Assembly (NCBI GenBank): GCA_019414205.1
Contig: DXML01000002.1
Coordinates: 25,860-89,859 of the forward strand
DNA length: 64,000 nucleotides
Source of the DNA: Collinsella sp.
Lineage (GTDB): Bacteria; Actinomycetota; Coriobacteriia; Coriobacteriales; Coriobacteriaceae
Direction of reading: 5' to 3'
Part shown: positions 18,852-28,106 of the stretch, in pieces
Position numbering within the stretch: position 1 is the stretch's first letter
Layout of the letters: every line of letters begins with the position of its first letter
Notes under the pieces: model-generated
What the model was told of the DNA's origin: nothing
The model's input: the letters and a program-made list of their open reading frames with translations, nothing else
Databases searched by the model: none
Made by a program: the position numbers and the translations under genes

Positions 18852-21689
18852 ATGCGAAACTGTCTCAACTCGATAGGATTTCATGTGAAACCTTCCGCCG
18901 TCCTTCGCTTGGCTCTATATCGCACCCTGGCCGTCGCGCTTGCCGCGCTCGCCATACTGAGCGCCGTCATGCCCGCCCCCGCCTTTGCCGCCGACTCCGA
19001 CCAGCAGGTCAAGACGGTCCGCGTTGGCTGGCTCGTCAACAACAAAGGCTTCCAGGAAGGCATGCCGGGCGAGCGACTCTCGGGGTGGGGCTACGAGTAC
19101 CTCCAGACCCTCTCGTATTACACAAAGGGCTGGCAATACGAATACGTTAGCGGCACCTTCTCCGAGCTTATGGACATGCTCGAAGCAGGCGAAATCGACC
19201 TCATGCCCAACATCTCGTATTCGGCAGAACGCGAGCAGAAGCTGCTCTTTTCCTCGAACCCCGAGGGCACCGAGCGCTACTACATCTACGCCAGGCCCGA
19301 CCGCGACGATCTGGCCAAGGGTGACCCCCAGGCGCTCCAAGGCCTCACCATCGGCTGCAACTCTGGCGTTATGCAAACTATCGTCGGCCAGCAGTGGCTC
19401 GCCGACGAAGGCGTCACCTGCACCTATAAAGAAATCGACACCGGCAGCGCCCTCTTTGAGGCGCTTGCAGACGGCGAGGTCGACGCCGTCATCATGAACG
19501 ATACCATTTCGTCGCCCGATGCGTCACCCATGTTCTACGTAGGCTCGAGCGACTACTATTTTGCCGTTCCCAAAAGCCGCCCCGATCTGATGAACGACAT
19601 CAACGCCGCCATGACGACCATCGCCCGCGATAACCCGCGCTATAACGAGGAAGTCAAATCGAGTTACTCGACCCAAAACAGTGGCTCGTCATCGCTCACC
19701 GGCCCCGAGACCACCTGGCTCAAAGCAAACGGCAATACCATCACGCTCGGCTATCTTAAAAACCAACTTCCCTACTGCACGCAAAATGACGACGGCGAGA
19801 TGGAAGGATCGCTCGCCTCGCTTGCAACGACGTTGCACGACAAGTTTGGTATTACGGTCAAAACAATCGCACTCTCGAACAACAGGCAAATGATCAAAGC
19901 CCTTTCCAACGGAACCATCGATGTCGCCCTGCCATTGTTTCGCGACTACTGGCTCGCCGAGCAGACAGGAGTCATCCAGTCAAACTCGATGGGAACGGTT
20001 TCGCTGACCGCCATTCACAGTGGCAAAAACCTGAACAGCGACCTTAAGAACATCGCTTGTACAAAGAGCACAATCGTTAACCGTTTTGAGCTCGAAAGTC
20101 TCTTCCCGAACGCAACAGTAACCGAGTACTCGAATGACGGCGAGGTGCTCAAAGCCCTCAATGAGGGGAAGGCACGTTGCATCATTGTCCCCAGCACGCG
20201 CCTGGAAACTCTCCGCGACACCTACGACATCGAGGATTTCGAAACACAGGAACTCACCAACACGGCGCAGCTATCGTGTTTAATTTCGCGCGGCAAGCCC
20301 GAGCTGCTGGGAATCATCAATAAGGGCATCGTCAATGCAGGTGAATCGCTCTCTGCAAACAGCTATTTCCCCACATCGTACTCGGCGCAAGAATCGGACA
20401 CGTTCCAGTTTTTCTATCGTAACCGCACCGCCATTGCGACTGTTATCATCTGCATCTTGCTCACCAGCATCGCTATCCTTGTCTGGTCGCTTTACCGCGC
20501 ACAGGAGGAACGGCAGAAAGCTGATGCCGCCAACGCCGCCAAAACCGCTTTCCTCACGCGCATGAGCCACGACATCCGCACGCCGCTCAACGGCATCCTA
20601 GGCCTTATCGAAATTGAGGAATTGAGAGAAGGCGACATGCAGGTCGCCCGCGAAAGCCACGCCAAGGCGCGCGTTGCCGCCAATCACCTGCTGTCACTAA
20701 TTAACGACATCCTCGAGATGGGCAGGATCGAGGAGTGCAAAGTGACGCTCGAGCACGAATCATTCAACCTTAAAGAGCTGTGCGACAATGCGCTCGTACT
20801 GTGCAAGCTCCGCGCATCGGACCGCGGCATAACCATGCTCGACACCAGCGAGCCCTACGCTGTCGACCAATATATGATCGGCAGCCCCACCCATATTCGG
20901 CAGATCCTTGTCAACCTGCTCGACAACAGCATCAAGTACAACAAGCACGGAGGCACCGTCACGTTCTCATCGACCATCAAACCGGTCGACGACGAGCACG
21001 CCGTGTTTTGCTTTAGCGTCTCGGATACCGGCATTGGTATGACGCCCGAGTTTTTGACGCACATTTACGAGCCGTTTGCCCAGGAAGGCGACGATGCGCG
21101 CAGCAAGTTCCAAGGAACCGGCATTGGCATGTCTATCGTCAAATCGCTCATCGATATGATGGGCGGCACGATTGAGATTTCGAGTGAGGTTGGCGCGGGA
21201 AGCACGTTCAACGTCCAGATACCGCTCGATATCGACAAGAACCCTCAGGCAAAAGAACGTGCGTCCAAGCAGACATACAGTTGCTCGCTTGCCGGCATGA
21301 ACGTCCTTTTGGCAGAAGACAACGAGCTCAATGCCGAAATTGCCCAGGCTCTACTCGAAAGCGAAGGCATCGTCGTAACGCGCGCCGCCGACGGCAACAA
21401 AGCAGTCGACCTATACGTTAGTCGTCCCGCCGGCAGCTTCGATGCGATCCTGATGGACATCATGATGCCGGGCATGGATGGCTACGAGGCAACCCGCGCG
21501 ATTCGTCTGAGCGAAAAGGCCGATGCAGCCGACATCCCCATCATCGCGCTCACTGCCAACGCCTTCAACGAGGACGCCAAGGCGGCACACGATGCCGGTA
21601 TGAACGCCCATCTGCCCAAACCGCTCGACTTTAACAAGCTCAAAAACATACTCGCCCGCATCAAGAAATACGGATCCGTTTCGCTATAG
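18852..21689 (+). CDS. BvgS-like hybrid sensor histidine kinase
   Basis: A 945-residue hybrid kinase. A signal peptide (to about AFAAD, residue 45) is followed by two periplasmic-binding-like SBP_bac_3 sensor domains in tandem (about 50-270 and 290-500), one transmembrane helix (ATVIICILLTSIAILVWSLY, about 530), a HisKA domain with His573 (MSHDIRTPLNG), HATPase (DNSIKYNKHGG, DTGIGM, GTGIGMSIVK) and a receiver domain with Asp869 (LMDIMMPGMDGYEATR). There is no HPt domain and no adjacent response regulator, so the phosphorelay partner must lie elsewhere. The ATG at 18852 lacks a clear ribosome binding site; a GTG at 18885 after ATAGGAT is an attractive alternative and leaves a clean signal peptide. 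Confidence 0.9.
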   Translation: MRNCLNSIGFHVKPSAVLRLALYRTLAVALAALAILSAVMPAPAFAADSDQQVKTVRVGWLVNNKGFQEGMPGERLSGWGYEYLQTLSYYTKGWQYEYVSGTFSELMDMLEAGEIDLMPNISYSAEREQKLLFSSNPEGTERYYIYARPDRDDLAKGDPQALQGLTIGCNSGVMQTIVGQQWLADEGVTCTYKEIDTGSALFEALADGEVDAVIMNDTISSPDASPMFYVGSSDYYFAVPKSRPDLMNDINAAMTTIARDNPRYNEEVKSSYSTQNSGSSSLTGPETTWLKANGNTITLGYLKNQLPYCTQNDDGEMEGSLASLATTLHDKFGITVKTIALSNNRQMIKALSNGTIDVALPLFRDYWLAEQTGVIQSNSMGTVSLTAIHSGKNLNSDLKNIACTKSTIVNRFELESLFPNATVTEYSNDGEVLKALNEGKARCIIVPSTRLETLRDTYDIEDFETQELTNTAQLSCLISRGKPELLGIINKGIVNAGESLSANSYFPTSYSAQESDTFQFFYRNRTAIATVIICILLTSIAILVWSLYRAQEERQKADAANAAKTAFLTRMSHDIRTPLNGILGLIEIEELREGDMQVARESHAKARVAANHLLSLINDILEMGRIEECKVTLEHESFNLKELCDNALVLCKLRASDRGITMLDTSEPYAVDQYMIGSPTHIRQILVNLLDNSIKYNKHGGTVTFSSTIKPVDDEHAVFCFSVSDTGIGMTPEFLTHIYEPFAQEGDDARSKFQGTGIGMSIVKSLIDMMGGTIEISSEVGAGSTFNVQIPLDIDKNPQAKERASKQTYSCSLAGMNVLLAEDNELNAEIAQALLESEGIVVTRAADGNKAVDLYVSRPAGSFDAILMDIMMPGMDGYEATRAIRLSEKADAADIPIIALTANAFNEDAKAAHDAGMNAHLPKPLDFNKLKNILARIKKYGSVSL

Positions 21690-21731
21690 TTTGTGCTCAA
21701 CCACCATGCACAGCCAGAAAGGAAGCCAACG

Positions 21732-22211
21732 ATGTTCAGGCCCTTACGTCGAAAGAAACGCGCCATCACTGACGAGGAAGCGCGCGAGTTGCTCGCCACC
21801 TGTAAGCGCGGCGTCTTTGCCGTCAACGGCGATGATGGCTACCCCTATGCCATTCCCGTCAACTACTTCTTTGACGCCGAGCACGACAAAATTTATTTCC
21901 ATGGCGCCAAGGCCGGCCACAAGGTCGATTCGCTCAGGCGTGACGATAAAGTCTGCTTTACCGTTTACGGCAACGAGTGGTACAAGGACGGCGACTGGGC
22001 TCCTTACGTCATGAGCACTGTGGTCTTTGGCCGTTGCCGCCTGGTAGATGAAGCGCCTGCGTTTATCGAGGACAAAGTCCGCCAGCTCGCGCTTAAGTAC
22101 TACCCTTCTGCCGAAGAAGTCGAGGAAGAAATCGCCAAAGACATCAAGGGCGTCCAACTCTACGAGATTTCAATTGAGCATCTTTGCGGCAAGCAGATTC
22201 AGGAAAAGTAG
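21732..22211 (+). CDS. Pyridoxamine 5'-phosphate oxidase-like (NimA-related) flavoprotein
   Basis: A 159-residue split-barrel flavin-binding protein. The family pattern is clear: AREL LATCKRGVFAVNGDDGYPYAIPVNY at the N-terminus, KIYFHGAKAGHKVDSLRRDDKVCF as the FMN-contacting strand pair, and STVVFGRCRLV. Relatives include 5-nitroimidazole reductase NimA, but most bind FMN or heme with unknown substrates. The ATG at 21732 follows AGAAAGGAAG, 42 bases after the hybrid kinase stop, so read-through from the kinase transcript is possible. Confidence 0.85.
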   Translation: MFRPLRRKKRAITDEEARELLATCKRGVFAVNGDDGYPYAIPVNYFFDAEHDKIYFHGAKAGHKVDSLRRDDKVCFTVYGNEWYKDGDWAPYVMSTVVFGRCRLVDEAPAFIEDKVRQLALKYYPSAEEVEEEIAKDIKGVQLYEISIEHLCGKQIQEK

Positions 22212-22243
22212 CGAATGCGAAAAACGCGCTCGCTACCCTCTGC

Positions 22244-22286
22244 GCCCCATGCGCCCACGCATTTTGACGGCGTGGGCGCATGGGGC
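22244..22286. repeat. 17-bp perfect inverted repeat (possible bidirectional terminator)
   Basis: GCCCCATGCGCCCACGC pairs perfectly with GCGTGGGCGCATGGGGC around ATTTTGACG, between convergent genes. No T-run follows on either side, so it may be a terminator without a tail or a repeat remnant. Confidence 0.6.
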
Positions 22287-22307
22287 AGCACTCGAATCGA
22301 GCGCCCC

Positions 22308-23519
22308 CTATACCCCAAAAACGTAGCGGTCCAGGCGGTCGCACGCCTCCCTTACGCGCGAAAGCGGCAGCGCCAGATTCACGCGAATGTGGCAGGGCCC
22401 GTGGAACGGGCGGCCGTCCTGATACCCCACGCCCACGCGCGCCCCCTCGTCGAGCAGCCACTGAATATCGCGGCCATGCTCGCGGCACCACTCGGTGCAG
22501 TCCAGAAACACCATGTAGGTGCCCTGCGGACGCGAATAGGACACGCCCGCAAAATGCTTGTCCACGTAATTGCAGAAGTAGTCGACGTTGCCCTCGATGA
22601 CCTCATTGAGCTCATCAACCCACTCGTAGCCTTGCGGCTGGTAGGCACCGATAAGCGCATGCATGGAGAGGACGTTCATCTCGTTGTAGTGGGTCTTGTC
22701 GGACACGGCGCACACGCGGTCGCGCAGCGTCTCGTTATAGATGATGTGGTAGCTGCCGACCAGGCCCGCCAGGTTAAACGTCTTGCTAGGCGCGTAGAGG
22801 GCAACCGTGCGCATGTGGGCGTCCTCGCTCACCGACTGCGTCGGGATATGCTTGTGGCCCGGCAGGATGATATCGGACCAAATCTCATCCGAGATCACCA
22901 CGCAATCGTGCTGACGATAGATGTCCATGGCACGTTCGATCTCGTCGCGCTCCCATACGCGGCCGCAGGGATTGTGCGGCGAGCAGAACACGGCGGCATG
23001 GATATGGTTTTGTGCGAGCTTGCGCTCCATGTCCTCAAAATCCATGCGCCACACGCCCTGATCGTCGAGCTTAAGCGGGCTGTGGACAATGCGATAGCCC
23101 GCGGCCTCGATGGACTTGGTAAAGCCGATGTAGGTGGGACTGTGGACCAGCACCGCATCGCCCGGCTGGACATATGCGCGCAACGTCGACACGACACCGC
23201 CCAGTACGCCGTTTTCGTAGCCGATATGCTCAGGGAGCAGGCCTTCGACGCCATTACGGCGGGTCTGCCATTCGATGATGCGGTCGAAGTACTCGTCGCG
23301 CGGATTGAAATAGCCAAACATGGGATGCTGGGCGCGCTGAATGATGTACTCCTGGACCGTGGGCACCGTGGCAAAGTTCATGTCCGCTACCCACATGGGG
23401 ATGCGGTCGAAGCCCTCGTCGGGTGCGTTCGGAGCCATGCCGGGAATTTCTCCCCAGGAGTCAACGGCGATGGCGTCCATGCCGTGGCGGTCGATAAGCG
23501 AGGTAAAGTCGTATTTCAT
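22308..23519 (-). CDS. MalY/PatB family PLP-dependent C-S lyase/aminotransferase
   Basis: A 403-residue fold-type I PLP enzyme of the MalY/PatB group (cystathionine beta-lyase-like). Diagnostic features: PMWVADMNFATVPTVQEYI near residue 40, the SPTYIGF cofactor loop, SPHNPCGRVW, VVISDEIWSDI (Asp binding the PLP ring nitrogen) and APSKTFNLAG with the Schiff-base Lys. Members cleave C-S bonds of cystathionine or cysteine conjugates to give pyruvate and ammonia, and some modulate the maltose system. The ATG at 23519 follows GGGAGC; a longer frame upstream lacks a good site. Substrate not determinable. Confidence 0.9.
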   Translation of the reverse strand: MKYDFTSLIDRHGMDAIAVDSWGEIPGMAPNAPDEGFDRIPMWVADMNFATVPTVQEYIIQRAQHPMFGYFNPRDEYFDRIIEWQTRRNGVEGLLPEHIGYENGVLGGVVSTLRAYVQPGDAVLVHSPTYIGFTKSIEAAGYRIVHSPLKLDDQGVWRMDFEDMERKLAQNHIHAAVFCSPHNPCGRVWERDEIERAMDIYRQHDCVVISDEIWSDIILPGHKHIPTQSVSEDAHMRTVALYAPSKTFNLAGLVGSYHIIYNETLRDRVCAVSDKTHYNEMNVLSMHALIGAYQPQGYEWVDELNEVIEGNVDYFCNYVDKHFAGVSYSRPQGTYMVFLDCTEWCREHGRDIQWLLDEGARVGVGYQDGRPFHGPCHIRVNLALPLSRVREACDRLDRYVFGV

Positions 23520-23630
23520 GCTGAGCTCCCGTGCAAAGTGATTGTTTCGGTAGGCGTTATTGTCCACCAGCATGGGCGGTTTTGGCATGGGGTTTGGCGT
23601 TGAATTTGGCGGGTGCGGACGAGTAGCTGG

Positions 23631-24377
23631 TTAGTCTCGCGCGTCGTTGATGGCGGTTATCGTCAACCTGGTTCCGTCGACCGTAAACGATATGTCAAGC
23701 CCAGCGTAAGCCAAATGGTAAACGCGGTTTGGCTCGTGTTTGCTACCCGCACGGCGCGGATCTTGGCGAAGGACCTCGACCAAGCCGGGGAGCTTTGCAG
23801 GCGGGACCGTATCTTTCAGCGCTTGTGGGAACTCAACATCGAGCTCTTGCCACGGCGCATCCTCAATCCAGCCGCCCGTCGCATCCGGGTGACAGTCGGC
23901 AAATGGAATGTAGGGCTTGATGTCGTAGATGGGCGTGCCGTCGCGCAGGTCGGCCCCCAGTATATGGATGATCGGGCCATCATCGGTGAGCTCAACACGG
24001 CTGAGCTTGACGCAGGTGAGCCCGATGGGATTAGGGCGAAACGGACTGCGTGTGGCAAACACGCCCACACGCTCGGCTCCACCCAGACGCGGCGGGCGCA
24101 CGGTTTTCGACCATTTTGCGTTGGTGCCGGACCTGTCCTGCGTTTTGGCATCGGCGGCTATGTCCTTAGCCGTGCCGCCGGGCGTTCCGTTTTCGAAGCA
24201 CCATAGCAGCCATAGGTGAGAGAAGGAGTCCAGACCCTCAACTGCAGCGTTGGAGGCAAATTCCGGCTCAAAGACGATGCGTCCCTGCAGATGGGGCGCC
24301 AAAAAGCTGTTGCGTGGGATGCCGAACTTCTGCGGCAGGTCGGTATGTATGTGTGCAATAGGTTCCATGCCGGTCAT
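23631..24377 (-). CDS. trmO: tRNA t6A37 N6-methyltransferase TrmO (TsaA-like)
   Basis: A 248-residue TsaA/TrmO protein, a SAM-dependent beta-barrel methyltransferase that methylates N6-threonylcarbamoyladenosine at tRNA position 37. Motifs: IAHIHTDLPQKFGIPRNS at the N-terminus, GLDSFSHLWLLWCFE, the signature FATRSPFRPNPIGLTCVKL and ILGADLRDGTPIYDIKPY. The C-terminal extension of about 80 residues, LVEVLRQDPRRAGS onward, matches the second domain of the long form. ATG codons at 24377 and 24368 are both possible; neither has an obvious Shine-Dalgarno. Confidence 0.9.
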   Translation of the reverse strand: MTGMEPIAHIHTDLPQKFGIPRNSFLAPHLQGRIVFEPEFASNAAVEGLDSFSHLWLLWCFENGTPGGTAKDIAADAKTQDRSGTNAKWSKTVRPPRLGGAERVGVFATRSPFRPNPIGLTCVKLSRVELTDDGPIIHILGADLRDGTPIYDIKPYIPFADCHPDATGGWIEDAPWQELDVEFPQALKDTVPPAKLPGLVEVLRQDPRRAGSKHEPNRVYHLAYAGLDISFTVDGTRLTITAINDARD

Positions 24378-24508
24378 TGTACGGCATGGAGGCGTGGGGT
24401 GTTGCGCGCAATTCTTCGCCGCGGTCCCCGTCGTGCAACCAACGGTTGCTTGGAAGGGTGCCGGCCGCCGCGTATGCTTAAAGCAACAAACAGCAGAAAG
24501 GAGCCGTC

Positions 24509-25336
24509 ATGGCCTTTGCAGAAAAGCTCATCGCCATCCGCCGCGACAACAATCTCACCCAAGAGCAACTCGCCGCCAAGCTCTTCGTCACACGCCAAGC
24601 CGTCAGCCGTTGGGAACGCGGCGAAGTCACGCCGGGCATCGACATGATGAAGCTCATTGCCGCCATAACCGGAGAACCGCTGTCCCACCTGCTCGAAATG
24701 CCCGAGCACTATTGCCAGAGCTGCGGCATGATACTCACGCCCGACGACTGCGGTACCGATGCTCACGGCGCAACGACCGACCATTACTGCAAGTGGTGCT
24801 ACGACCACGGCAAGTACACCTACGAGACCACGATGGAGGCCATGATTGAGGATTGCGCCCCGCGCCTGGCACAAAACACCGGTATGTCGCTCGACGAAGC
24901 CGTCTCGCTCATGGGCGCCGTGCTGCCGCAATTGGAGCGCTGGCGCACCGTGCAGGAAAACGAGGAGCGCTACGGTGCCGAGGCGCGGGCGCGCTATGGC
25001 GACGAGGCCGTCGATGCAGCAAACGAGGCACTGCTGGACATGGACCCCGAGACATGGAACGACATGAAGGAACTTGAACGCGCTATTCTGGGCCAGCTCT
25101 CGATCGCCATGGGCGACGGCGAACCGGATGGAAGTGAGGCGCGCAAGCTTGTCGCAATGCACCGTCGATGGATTGGCCTTAACTGGGGACACGAACCCCA
25201 AGACGAAGCATACCTGGGCCTCGCCCACGGCTATCTTGCCGATCAGCGCTTTATCGACTACTACGACAAGCCCTGCGGCGCCGGCGCCACGGCGTTTCTG
25301 GTTCAGGCGATCGAGTCGTCATCGGCTCACGCATAG
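24509..25336 (+). CDS. XRE-type regulator fused to zinc ribbon and TipAS domain
   Basis: A 275-residue three-domain protein. Residues 4-60 are an XRE helix-turn-helix (IRRDNNLTQEQLAAKLFVTRQAVSRWERGE). Residues 68-105 are a zinc ribbon with CQSCG and CKWC pairs (Zn_ribbon_2-like). Residues about 150-270 match a TipAS fold: ERYGAEARARYGDEAVDAAN, then LVAMHRRWIGLNWG and DERFIDYYD-like DQRFIDYYDKPCGAGATAFL. In TipA and relatives this last domain binds thiopeptide antibiotics and is attached to a MerR reader; here it sits behind an XRE reader. The ATG at 24509 follows AGAAAGGAG. The glutaredoxin gene begins 51 bases downstream. Confidence 0.85.
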   Translation: MAFAEKLIAIRRDNNLTQEQLAAKLFVTRQAVSRWERGEVTPGIDMMKLIAAITGEPLSHLLEMPEHYCQSCGMILTPDDCGTDAHGATTDHYCKWCYDHGKYTYETTMEAMIEDCAPRLAQNTGMSLDEAVSLMGAVLPQLERWRTVQENEERYGAEARARYGDEAVDAANEALLDMDPETWNDMKELERAILGQLSIAMGDGEPDGSEARKLVAMHRRWIGLNWGHEPQDEAYLGLAHGYLADQRFIDYYDKPCGAGATAFLVQAIESSSAHA

Positions 25337-25387
25337 ACCGCAGCGGCTTTGGGTATTTCAATCGAAACCTCAACCGATTGGAGACTT

Positions 25388-25633
25388 ATGGCTACTGATC
25401 ATGAACTCGCGCTCTACGTTATGACTGGCTGCCCGTATTGCATAAAGGTCAAGCGCTTCCTGGCCGATAACGGCGTGGCCATCCCCGAGCGCAATATCTC
25501 GACCGACCCCGATGCCGAGCAGACGCTCATCGCCGTCGGCGGAAAGCGCCAGGTTCCCTGCCTGTTCATTGACGGCGAGCCACTCTACGAATCGAGCGAC
25601 ATCATCACCTGGGTACAGAAGAACCTGCTCTAG
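25388..25633 (+). CDS. Glutaredoxin-like protein
   Basis: An 81-residue thioredoxin-fold protein with the redox motif CPYC (residues 13-16 in YVMTGCPYCIKVKRFL), the cis-Pro loop RQVPCLFIDG and the C-terminal ESSDIITWVQKNL. It probably reduces disulfides or handles Fe-S clusters or mixed disulfides. The ATG at 25388 follows TTGGAG; an upstream in-frame start at 25349 lies in the preceding spacer. It may share a transcript with the TipAS regulator. Confidence 0.88.
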   Translation: MATDHELALYVMTGCPYCIKVKRFLADNGVAIPERNISTDPDAEQTLIAVGGKRQVPCLFIDGEPLYESSDIITWVQKNLL

Positions 25634-25722
25634 CACTCATTGGGGACGCACTTAAATGAGTAGTTCCACTCATTGGGGACGTACTTAAATGAGTAGTCGT
25701 TAAAGAACGTCCCCAATGACTA
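25634..25722. repeat. Type B intergenic palindromes, cluster of three
   Basis: Two direct units ACTCATTGGGGACG(C/T)ACTTAAATGAGTA at 25634-25661 and 25668-25695 are followed by an inverted unit TTAAAGAACGTCCCCAATGACTA at 25700-25722. Each direct unit has ACTCATT/AATGAGT ends able to form its own hairpin. They fill the gap between convergent glutaredoxin and dus genes. Confidence 0.85.
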
Positions 25723-25723
25723 A

Positions 25724-26683
25724 CTAGCCGTGGAAGCGGGCGGTAGGAGCAAGTGGCTGCTCGCGAAAGACGCGATTGACGGCGGCGCGGTATTCGTCGG
25801 CCTTTTTGGTCTTACGTACGAGCTTGTGAACGGTAGTGGGGTCGGCGAAAGCGCACTTGGCGTAGAACCACCACTCCTTCATGCGGAAGACCGCGTTGCC
25901 GCCAATCTCGTCCGCATAGGCTGCGAACAGCGTGTCGTGGAAGCGCTGCAGCTCAGCTGCCGTAGCAGCAGGGCCGCCGGCAACCATGCGAGCCAGCGCG
26001 GGGTTCGCAAGCAGGCCGCGTCCCAACATTACGTGGCGCGTTCCGGGATAGGCCTCTACCAGCTCATCCATGTCCTCAAGATCAAAGATGTCACCGTTGT
26101 AGGCCACGGGAAACGGCGCCCGCTCCAGTGTCTCGCCGTAAAACTCCTTGCGCGGCGAGCCCGTATAGCGGTCCTTTTGCACGCGCGGATGCACGATTAG
26201 CTCTGCTAGCGGCATGCGGCAATATAGATCGAGCACACGCTCGTACTCCTCGTCACTCTCCAACCCCAGCCTGGTTTTTACCGACACCGGCAACGGCGAA
26301 CGTTCGCACACGTCACCCAAGAACACCTCGAGCTCATCCAGGTTGCGCAGAAAGCCCGAACCCTTCCCCTTGGCAACAACCGTGCCCGAGGGGCAGCCAA
26401 GGTTGAGATTGACCTCGCGGTAACCCATGTCGGCGAGCACCTGCGCCGCCCACACAAACTCGTCCGCGTTCTTGGACATCAGCTGAGGCACCACGTTGAG
26501 CCCCTGGTTATTGGCGGGATCGACCTCTTTAAACGCCTTACCGCCAAAGCGGTTGCCCACGCGCGGCGGCGGCAAAAACGGCGTGTAATAACAATCGAGT
26601 GCGCCGAAGCACTCCGCGTGCACGCGACGGAACACATGCCCGGTAATCCCCTCCATAGGGGCAAGCGATAGAATCATCAACAT
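25724..26683 (-). CDS. dus: tRNA-dihydrouridine synthase
   Basis: A 319-residue FMN-dependent Dus enzyme that reduces uridines in the tRNA D-loop. The barrel begins with LAPMEGITGHVFRRV (FMN-binding strand 1), the catalytic Cys lies in VNLNLGCPSGTVVAKGKGSG, the FMN/tRNA lysine in VSVKTRLG, and LIVHPRVQKDRYTG and VAYNGDIF follow, ending with VMLGRGLLANP. The C-terminal helical domain contains RMKEWWFYAKCAF. The ATG at 26683 has a weak TGAGAG; ATG 26677 is an alternative. Monocistronic. Confidence 0.93.
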   Translation of the reverse strand: MLMILSLAPMEGITGHVFRRVHAECFGALDCYYTPFLPPPRVGNRFGGKAFKEVDPANNQGLNVVPQLMSKNADEFVWAAQVLADMGYREVNLNLGCPSGTVVAKGKGSGFLRNLDELEVFLGDVCERSPLPVSVKTRLGLESDEEYERVLDLYCRMPLAELIVHPRVQKDRYTGSPRKEFYGETLERAPFPVAYNGDIFDLEDMDELVEAYPGTRHVMLGRGLLANPALARMVAGGPAATAAELQRFHDTLFAAYADEIGGNAVFRMKEWWFYAKCAFADPTTVHKLVRKTKKADEYRAAVNRVFREQPLAPTARFHG

Positions 26684-26697
26684 CTACTCTCAAATCA

Positions 26698-26728
26698 ATG
26701 TGGCAAAGGGACTGCCCCTTTGTCACAT
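26698..26728. repeat. Type A palindrome, copy 1
   Basis: ATGTGGCAAAGGG-ACTG-CCCCTTTGTCACAT, a short near-perfect hairpin. Related copies lie at 28306, 34682 and 38147. Confidence 0.8.
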
Positions 26729-26930
26729 GCATTATGCCTTGTCCTCGAGGCGGCCCACAAGGCGGAGGCGGTTACTTGACGCCAACCAGCCCTCCAACCA
26801 TCCCTGTGCAACGAAGGTGAACGGTGTCCACGAACAGCAAGTAGGGCCGCCCCGCAGCAGCTCCCCCACTCATCTATACTCAAGAGCGTGTGCGCATCGC
26901 CCCCGAAAAACGATGAGAGTCGAGGCCCCC

Positions 26931-28064
26931 ATGCATCAGCTCACCGAACGTGAAAAGAAACGCATTCAGCGGTACTGTGCGTACCCCAAGATCGCAGCGA
27001 CCGCACTCGTCATGTCGTTCGTAGCATGTCTGCTCATGCTGCCGCTCCAAATGATCAACGATATCGCGTTCCACCAAAAGGAATTCCAACCCGCGGGCAT
27101 ATATACCGCCATCGCACTCACCGTAATCGAACTCGTCGTCTTTTGCTATTGCGCTCTTGCGCCGCGCTTTGGAATGCAGGGCAAACAGTGGAAGGAGCTG
27201 CAGAGCAGGCTTGCGGTAGCCCAAACCAACAAAGACCGCTCCGCGGAGGTCGCCGGCGTGCTCGCCACGCAAGCTGCCGGCCGCCTGCTCAAGAACAGTG
27301 ATAACGATCTCGCGCGCAACCTGGGCGGCGCCGCGGAGGTCGCCGGCGCCGTAGGGGCAGTTGCCACCGCGGCAGACGTGCTAGCCGAGACCTCGAGCAA
27401 TGCCGAGGCCATGGCAAACGCATACGGCGTGACGATTCCAAGCGTCAAGAAGCAGGCCATAGCTCTCGCAGTGGTGCCCGCCATTGTGCTGCTTGGCGTC
27501 TACATCCCGCAGTTTGTCCAGGGAAATAACGAGCTTCAGGCGAGAAAGGCTGCAGTTGCCGAGCAGCTCGCCATCGCGCAAGATGCCCTGGAGCCCGTGT
27601 GTGAACGCGTCGCGGCAGACGACCCATACGAGTCGTATCACGACTACGGCTACCGCATTATCGGCTATCTGCGCGACAATGACCTTGGCGCTCAAGCAGC
27701 CTATGTCTACCTTTCTTTTGATGCAGACGGCATGCTCACGGACGTCGATTACACCAGTCAGGTCAACCCCGAGGAAAGCCTTGCAGACAACCTCGCTCGC
27801 GCCGAGCAGGACATCGCGACGCTCTGCGCCCCGCTCAACGGGTTGGACATTTCCGTTGCCACACCGGGCCTCCTCACGCCATGCAGCCTGTCGGATGATT
27901 TTAAACAGACATTTTTAGCCGGATCCCTATATAAAGAAATCAGCATCAAGACGGAGGACGAATCTATCAAGTCGTACTACACCTTTGACACCGAAGCCGC
28001 AGAAGATTTCGACGAATACACCCATCCGGAAATTAGGCTCATGCTCTCTGCAAAAAAGAACTAA
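26931..28064 (+). CDS. Membrane protein of unknown function
   Basis: A 377-residue protein I do not recognise. Two hydrophobic segments lie near residues 20-45 (IAATALVMSFVACLLMLPLQMI) and 55-78, then comes an Ala-rich cytoplasmic or amphipathic region (residues 90-160, SAEVAGVLATQAAGRLL, AGAVGAVATAADVLA), a third membrane helix near 170-188 and a polar C-terminal domain of about 190 residues beginning with a short coiled-coil-like stretch (NELQARKAAVAEQLAIAQDAL). The ATG at 26931 with GAGG is preferred to the ATG at 26913. No partner genes are evident; the next feature is the type C repeat. Confidence 0.7.
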   Translation: MHQLTEREKKRIQRYCAYPKIAATALVMSFVACLLMLPLQMINDIAFHQKEFQPAGIYTAIALTVIELVVFCYCALAPRFGMQGKQWKELQSRLAVAQTNKDRSAEVAGVLATQAAGRLLKNSDNDLARNLGGAAEVAGAVGAVATAADVLAETSSNAEAMANAYGVTIPSVKKQAIALAVVPAIVLLGVYIPQFVQGNNELQARKAAVAEQLAIAQDALEPVCERVAADDPYESYHDYGYRIIGYLRDNDLGAQAAYVYLSFDADGMLTDVDYTSQVNPEESLADNLARAEQDIATLCAPLNGLDISVATPGLLTPCSLSDDFKQTFLAGSLYKEISIKTEDESIKSYYTFDTEAAEDFDEYTHPEIRLMLSAKKN

Positions 28065-28106
28065 AGGCTTACGCTCTAATTGCCGCTCGCGAACATCGTC
28101 TATATC

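Noticed and set aside
26698..26728. Short peptides of the MTKGQ...LCHI type in several places
   Set aside because: They are translations of the type A hairpins and have no ribosome binding sites.
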